DNA from: Akkermansiaceae bacterium UBA956
GTDB taxonomy: Bacteria > Verrucomicrobiota > Verrucomicrobiia > Verrucomicrobiales > Akkermansiaceae
DNA length: 64,000 bases
Assembly: GCA_002293145.1 (NCBI GenBank)
Contig: DBCO01000007.1
Span: 1 to 64,000, forward strand
Direction of reading: 5' to 3'
This document shows positions 61,300-64,000 of this stretch, piece by piece (the stretch's first letter is position 1; every line of letters starts with the position of its first letter). The translations under genes were made by a program, and so were the position numbers. The notes below the pieces were generated by a model that worked only from the letters and a program-made list of their open reading frames with translations, searched no databases and had not been told where the DNA came from.

Positions 61300-62190
61300 A
61301 TGAATCGTCTGAGAAAAACTATCGTATTGGTCTTGATTATGATGACGAGCTGGGGTCAGGGGCAAGATGCAGTATTGCAGAAATCGTTAGAAAATGTGTA
61401 TGTATTTTGGCGTAATGCGATGATCAAGAAAGACTTTCCGGCGTGGCAAAAAGTCACAGCGGCGCATCGTCAGCAAACAGTGAAGAATCGCTTGAACTCG
61501 GAGCGTCGCGTTTTTCCTAAAGCGATCTTTGAGGTGCCTACGAGTCCTCCAGCATTGAAGGGCTTACAAGCGGTTCAGGTGAAAGGCAATGGCCGCACAG
61601 CGAAGTGCATTTACTATGGGAAGATTGATTTTGGTGTAGGCGGTGAGCCTACGGATAATTTGTTAGTAGTTGATTTTGTGCAGGAAGCATCGGGCTGGAA
61701 GTATGATGTAGCGGAGTTTGTGAGTTTGGGCGCTCTGCCTGATGTGCGTGCGGAGTTGGCGAAAGGCGATCTGAGTTTTATTGAAAAAACCAAGGAATTT
61801 TCCCCTGTGGGAGTGGTGCCACCTGTGCCAATGGCGATTCCGATTGCGAAGTACATTGCCAAAGTCTATGTGTTTTGCCCAGGTCGTGCGGTTGATGTTA
61901 CGGTGAATAAAATCAGCGAGCATTCATTTGGTAATGCAAAGGACGCGCAGTTGATCATGGGAGGGGTGCGTGATGGTGCCAATGAGGTGAGTTATTCCGT
62001 CAAGGGAGTACCGGGCGGGAAAGGCAATGAGGCATTGGCCATCCGAGTGTATGTTTTTTCTCAAGTGGATGGGGTGAAGCCGATTAAGGCCTTTGAATAT
62101 CAAGTTCTTGAAGGCGGTGTGGTGCAAGCGGCTGGTCAGAAAACCTTCACCTTCGACGCAGCGATGGTGAATCAGTTGATGGGGAAATGA
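61300..62190 (+). CDS. Exported protein of unknown function
   Basis: This 296-residue protein has a signal peptide (MNRLRKTIVLVLIMMTSWGQ, then GQDA). Residues ~25-170 resemble a cystatin/NTF2-like layout in style (FWRNAMIKKDFPAWQKVTAA), and the rest is beta-rich (KYIAKVYVFCPGRAVDVTVN). No named family. Its stop overlaps the maf start by four bases (ATGA), so it leads an operon with maf and the kinase-like gene. Confidence 0.6.
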   Translation: MNRLRKTIVLVLIMMTSWGQGQDAVLQKSLENVYVFWRNAMIKKDFPAWQKVTAAHRQQTVKNRLNSERRVFPKAIFEVPTSPPALKGLQAVQVKGNGRTAKCIYYGKIDFGVGGEPTDNLLVVDFVQEASGWKYDVAEFVSLGALPDVRAELAKGDLSFIEKTKEFSPVGVVPPVPMAIPIAKYIAKVYVFCPGRAVDVTVNKISEHSFGNAKDAQLIMGGVRDGANEVSYSVKGVPGGKGNEALAIRVYVFSQVDGVKPIKAFEYQVLEGGVVQAAGQKTFTFDAAMVNQLMGK

Positions 62191-62753
62191 AACCTAGGCT
62201 TGTTTTGGCGTCGGGCTCACCGCGGCGTAAGAAGTTATTAGAGGAGCTGGGGTGGGACTTTGAAGTGGTAGTTTCTCCCGCAGACGAGTTGCATGATGAG
62301 GCCGTGGACTACCGCGTGTTGTGTCAGCAAAATGCAGCGATCAAGGCTCGAGCGGTAGCGCAAAATTACCCAGACTCGATTGTGATTGGCGCGGATACGC
62401 TGGTATGTTTGGATGGCATACCTTTGGGCAAACCACGGGATGAGGAGGAAGCGCGTGCGATGTTGCGCTCTTTGAGTGGACGGGTAAATTATGTCTGCAC
62501 AGGTGTCTGCTTGTGCGGACCGAGAGGGCGTGAGCAAGTATTTCATGAGGTGAGCGAGGTGGAGTTCCGCAAGCTAAGCGAGGAGGATATCATCGAGTAT
62601 ATGGACTTAGTTCATACTTTGGATAAAGCAGGTGCCTATGCGGCGCAGGAGCATGGTGAGCGGATCATCGTGGCTGTGCGCGGAGATTTTTCCAATGTGG
62701 TAGGCTTGCCTGTAGCGCGATTGCAGCAAGAACTGGAAAGTTTTCATTTTTGA
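62187..62753 (+). CDS. maf: Maf family nucleotide pyrophosphatase
   Basis: Maf proteins hydrolyse dTTP, UTP or modified nucleoside triphosphates. The 188-residue protein has the RLVLASGSPRRKKLLEEL signature, the catalytic GADTLVCLDG with Asp, PRDEEEARAMLRSLSGR and DKAGAYAAQEHG. It overlaps the gene upstream by four bases and is 39 bases before the kinase-like gene. Confidence 0.92.
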   Translation: MKPRLVLASGSPRRKKLLEELGWDFEVVVSPADELHDEAVDYRVLCQQNAAIKARAVAQNYPDSIVIGADTLVCLDGIPLGKPRDEEEARAMLRSLSGRVNYVCTGVCLCGPRGREQVFHEVSEVEFRKLSEEDIIEYMDLVHTLDKAGAYAAQEHGERIIVAVRGDFSNVVGLPVARLQQELESFHF

Positions 62754-62792
62754 GTATTGCGGGATTCGTTATTTCCCGCTAGTGCTATTGGT

Positions 62793-64000
62793 GTGCACAA
62801 CAGTCGCTTTCAGATTGAAGAAATGGTATCGCAGGATGCCAATGGCGCGACTTTCTTGGCGACAGATTTGGAGAGCGGTCGTAACGTATTGTTGCAGCGA
62901 TTTTTTCCCTTTGGCGCTGGTTCTGGCGGATTGGAAGGTGAGGAGCGGAACTCCTACCAGCAGGGGGTGGAGCTAATCAAACAGCTGGAGCATCCAGCCT
63001 TGCGGCGCGTCCTTGATGGTGGCTGTGATCCGGTAGATGGCATTCCTTATTTGATCTCGGAGGCAAGAGTTGATGTTTCCTTAGCCGAATATTTCTCGAC
63101 CGGCCAATTGAGTGTGGATCAAGGTAGATATATGGTCGAGCAGGCCTTAGCGCTCGTTTTACAAATTGAGGCAGTATTTGGCGTTGGCGCAGATTGGCTG
63201 GTGTTTGCCGCTGATGATATCGAGGTGGGTGGCGAGGGAGAAACCTTTCGCTTTAGCGTCGATCCGATGAAATGGTTAGGTCTCAAAAATGGCCCCGGCG
63301 TTGTCAAAGAATTGGCAGCTACCGCTGAAAATGCTTTGGGTTGGGCTGGACGCATTGTGGCTGGTAGCACGATGGGAACACTCCAGGGCTGGGTGCGCGC
63401 GGGGAAAGCGGAATCGATGACAGTGGCTCAGGCATGGGATGTTTTGCATGGTGCTGCTCCTCCTTCGAAAATACTTAGCACAGCTGGAGTAGCGAGTAAT
63501 CCTACCGCTACCGCACATATCAAGTTAGGGCAAGCTGCGCCCGTTCCTTTTCAGCCACCGCTGGCCTCGGCGAAGTCCAGTAATAAAGCGCTTTTTTTAT
63601 TGTTAGGAACTTTTTTGATTGTCGCAGCACTCGCAACGGCAGGAGTGATGTTGTGGCAGCAAAAGCAGCAAGCAGAGGTATCTATTGCGAAGTCGAATAC
63701 GGCTACGAAGTCAAGCAAGACCAGCGGGACAAAGGCTCAGGCTGCTCAGGCTCAGGTTGCTCAGGAAGAGAGAGCTGCGACCAGTGAAGGAGATCGGAGC
63801 GCAGCTATTACGCAGCGTGCATTGGAACTCCAGGGCGAGGTGGAGCAAGCAATTAAGGCAGACCCTTCATCCACACCTAGGGTGCCGATCCGTGAAGAGG
63901 GTTATCAAGCGTATGAGACGACGGCACTGCGCGAGCAAATTGGCAGGACAGTAATGGTAATGGGGAAGGTGCAGCGGATCAGAACGAGTGGCACAGGTAA
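62793..64000 (+). CDS. Membrane protein with degenerate kinase-like N-terminus (partial)
   Basis: This gene runs off the right edge; 402 residues are visible from GTG 62793. The N-terminus MHNSRFQIEEMVSQDANGAT, followed by FLATDLESGRNVLLQRFFP, resembles the first strands of a protein kinase, with Arg in the place of the usual Lys, so it is probably a pseudokinase. A membrane helix (ALFLLLGTFLIVAALATAGV, ~265-284) is followed by a Lys/Ala/Gln-rich linker and, at the edge, the start of what may be an OB-fold (GRTVMVMGKVQRIRTSGTG). No ribosome site is clear. Probably in an operon with maf. Confidence 0.55.
   Translation, partial: MHNSRFQIEEMVSQDANGATFLATDLESGRNVLLQRFFPFGAGSGGLEGEERNSYQQGVELIKQLEHPALRRVLDGGCDPVDGIPYLISEARVDVSLAEYFSTGQLSVDQGRYMVEQALALVLQIEAVFGVGADWLVFAADDIEVGGEGETFRFSVDPMKWLGLKNGPGVVKELAATAENALGWAGRIVAGSTMGTLQGWVRAGKAESMTVAQAWDVLHGAAPPSKILSTAGVASNPTATAHIKLGQAAPVPFQPPLASAKSSNKALFLLLGTFLIVAALATAGVMLWQQKQQAEVSIAKSNTATKSSKTSGTKAQAAQAQVAQEERAATSEGDRSAAITQRALELQGEVEQAIKADPSSTPRVPIREEGYQAYETTALREQIGRTVMVMGKVQRIRTSGTG

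Noticed and set aside
1..64000. tRNA, rRNA genes and CRISPR arrays
   Set aside because: No T-loop-like GGTTCGAATCC stretch within a cloverleaf, no rRNA core sequence and no regularly spaced repeat array were found by reading; a covariance-model scan was not possible.
1..64000. GTTAG as an overrepresented signal (many Leu TTA codons occur as gTTAg)
   Set aside because: My rough count is not above the chance expectation for a pentamer, and TTA codons in other contexts exist, so I treat it as codon context at most.

Overview
The window looks like a chromosomal segment of a Verrucomicrobiota bacterium, probably Verrucomicrobiales-like. This is inferred from gene content only: secreted proteins with thrombospondin-3 calcium repeats, lectin and sulfatase-modifying-factor folds, a PEP-CTERM anchored protein, a DUF1080 hydrolase, a YdjY-domain protein, a very long GreA-type factor, and planctomycete/verrucomicrobial 23-residue leucine-rich repeats. 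Base composition is moderate and genes sit on both strands. I found no rRNA, tRNA or CRISPR array.

Region 1 (1-6.8 kb) is accessory DNA. It holds a VapBC-type pair cut by the left edge, an amidoligase fragment, a PIN/excisionase-type toxin-antitoxin pair, and a DUF2779 nuclease gene behind a leucine-rich-repeat gene. Between these lie three partial copies (A, B, C) of the 3' end of one AAA+ ATPase gene; two of them also carry the tail of the large gene ending at 6728. Degenerate pieces of other large proteins lie among them. The layout suggests cassettes accumulated around a repeatedly recombined sequence.

Region 2 (6.7-20.4 kb) carries large exported or surface proteins: a LamG/C-lectin/FGE/TSP3 protein, a small three-fold zinc-ribbon-like protein, a secreted 18-residue-repeat protein, a secreted beta-propeller, and an FGE-fold PEP-CTERM protein. 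After an integrase remnant comes a pair of exported proteins with a calcium-binding motif and a fibre-like coiled coil.

Region 3 (20.5-44 kb) is mainly housekeeping: gatC-gatA, an M42 peptidase coupled to an exported protein, tilS, rhaB, clpX, hpt, a FtsB/DivIC-like gene, rfbB, a glycosyltransferase-metallophosphoesterase fusion, a DsbD-type reductase, and a SAM-cycle locus (metK-ahcY with a divergent ArsR-methyltransferase regulator resembling SahR). An IS200-type (RAYT) transposon with 28-bp inverted ends sits in the 5' end of tilS. It is bracketed by a ~130-bp duplication of tilS, and its right end now supplies the tilS ribosome binding site and start codon.

Region 4 (44-64 kb) contains a coiled-coil/TPR exported protein, hisI, rplS, a YdjY plus alpha-toroid pair, a decayed IS4-like transposase, trpS, tatA, an exported EEP-family phosphohydrolase, an RlmI-like methyltransferase, a Tat-type sugar isomerase, a sigma factor/membrane protein/PDZ operon, the long GreA-like gene, maf, and a kinase-like membrane protein cut by the right edge. 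REP-like palindromes occur at 20.4 and 47.3-47.5 kb.
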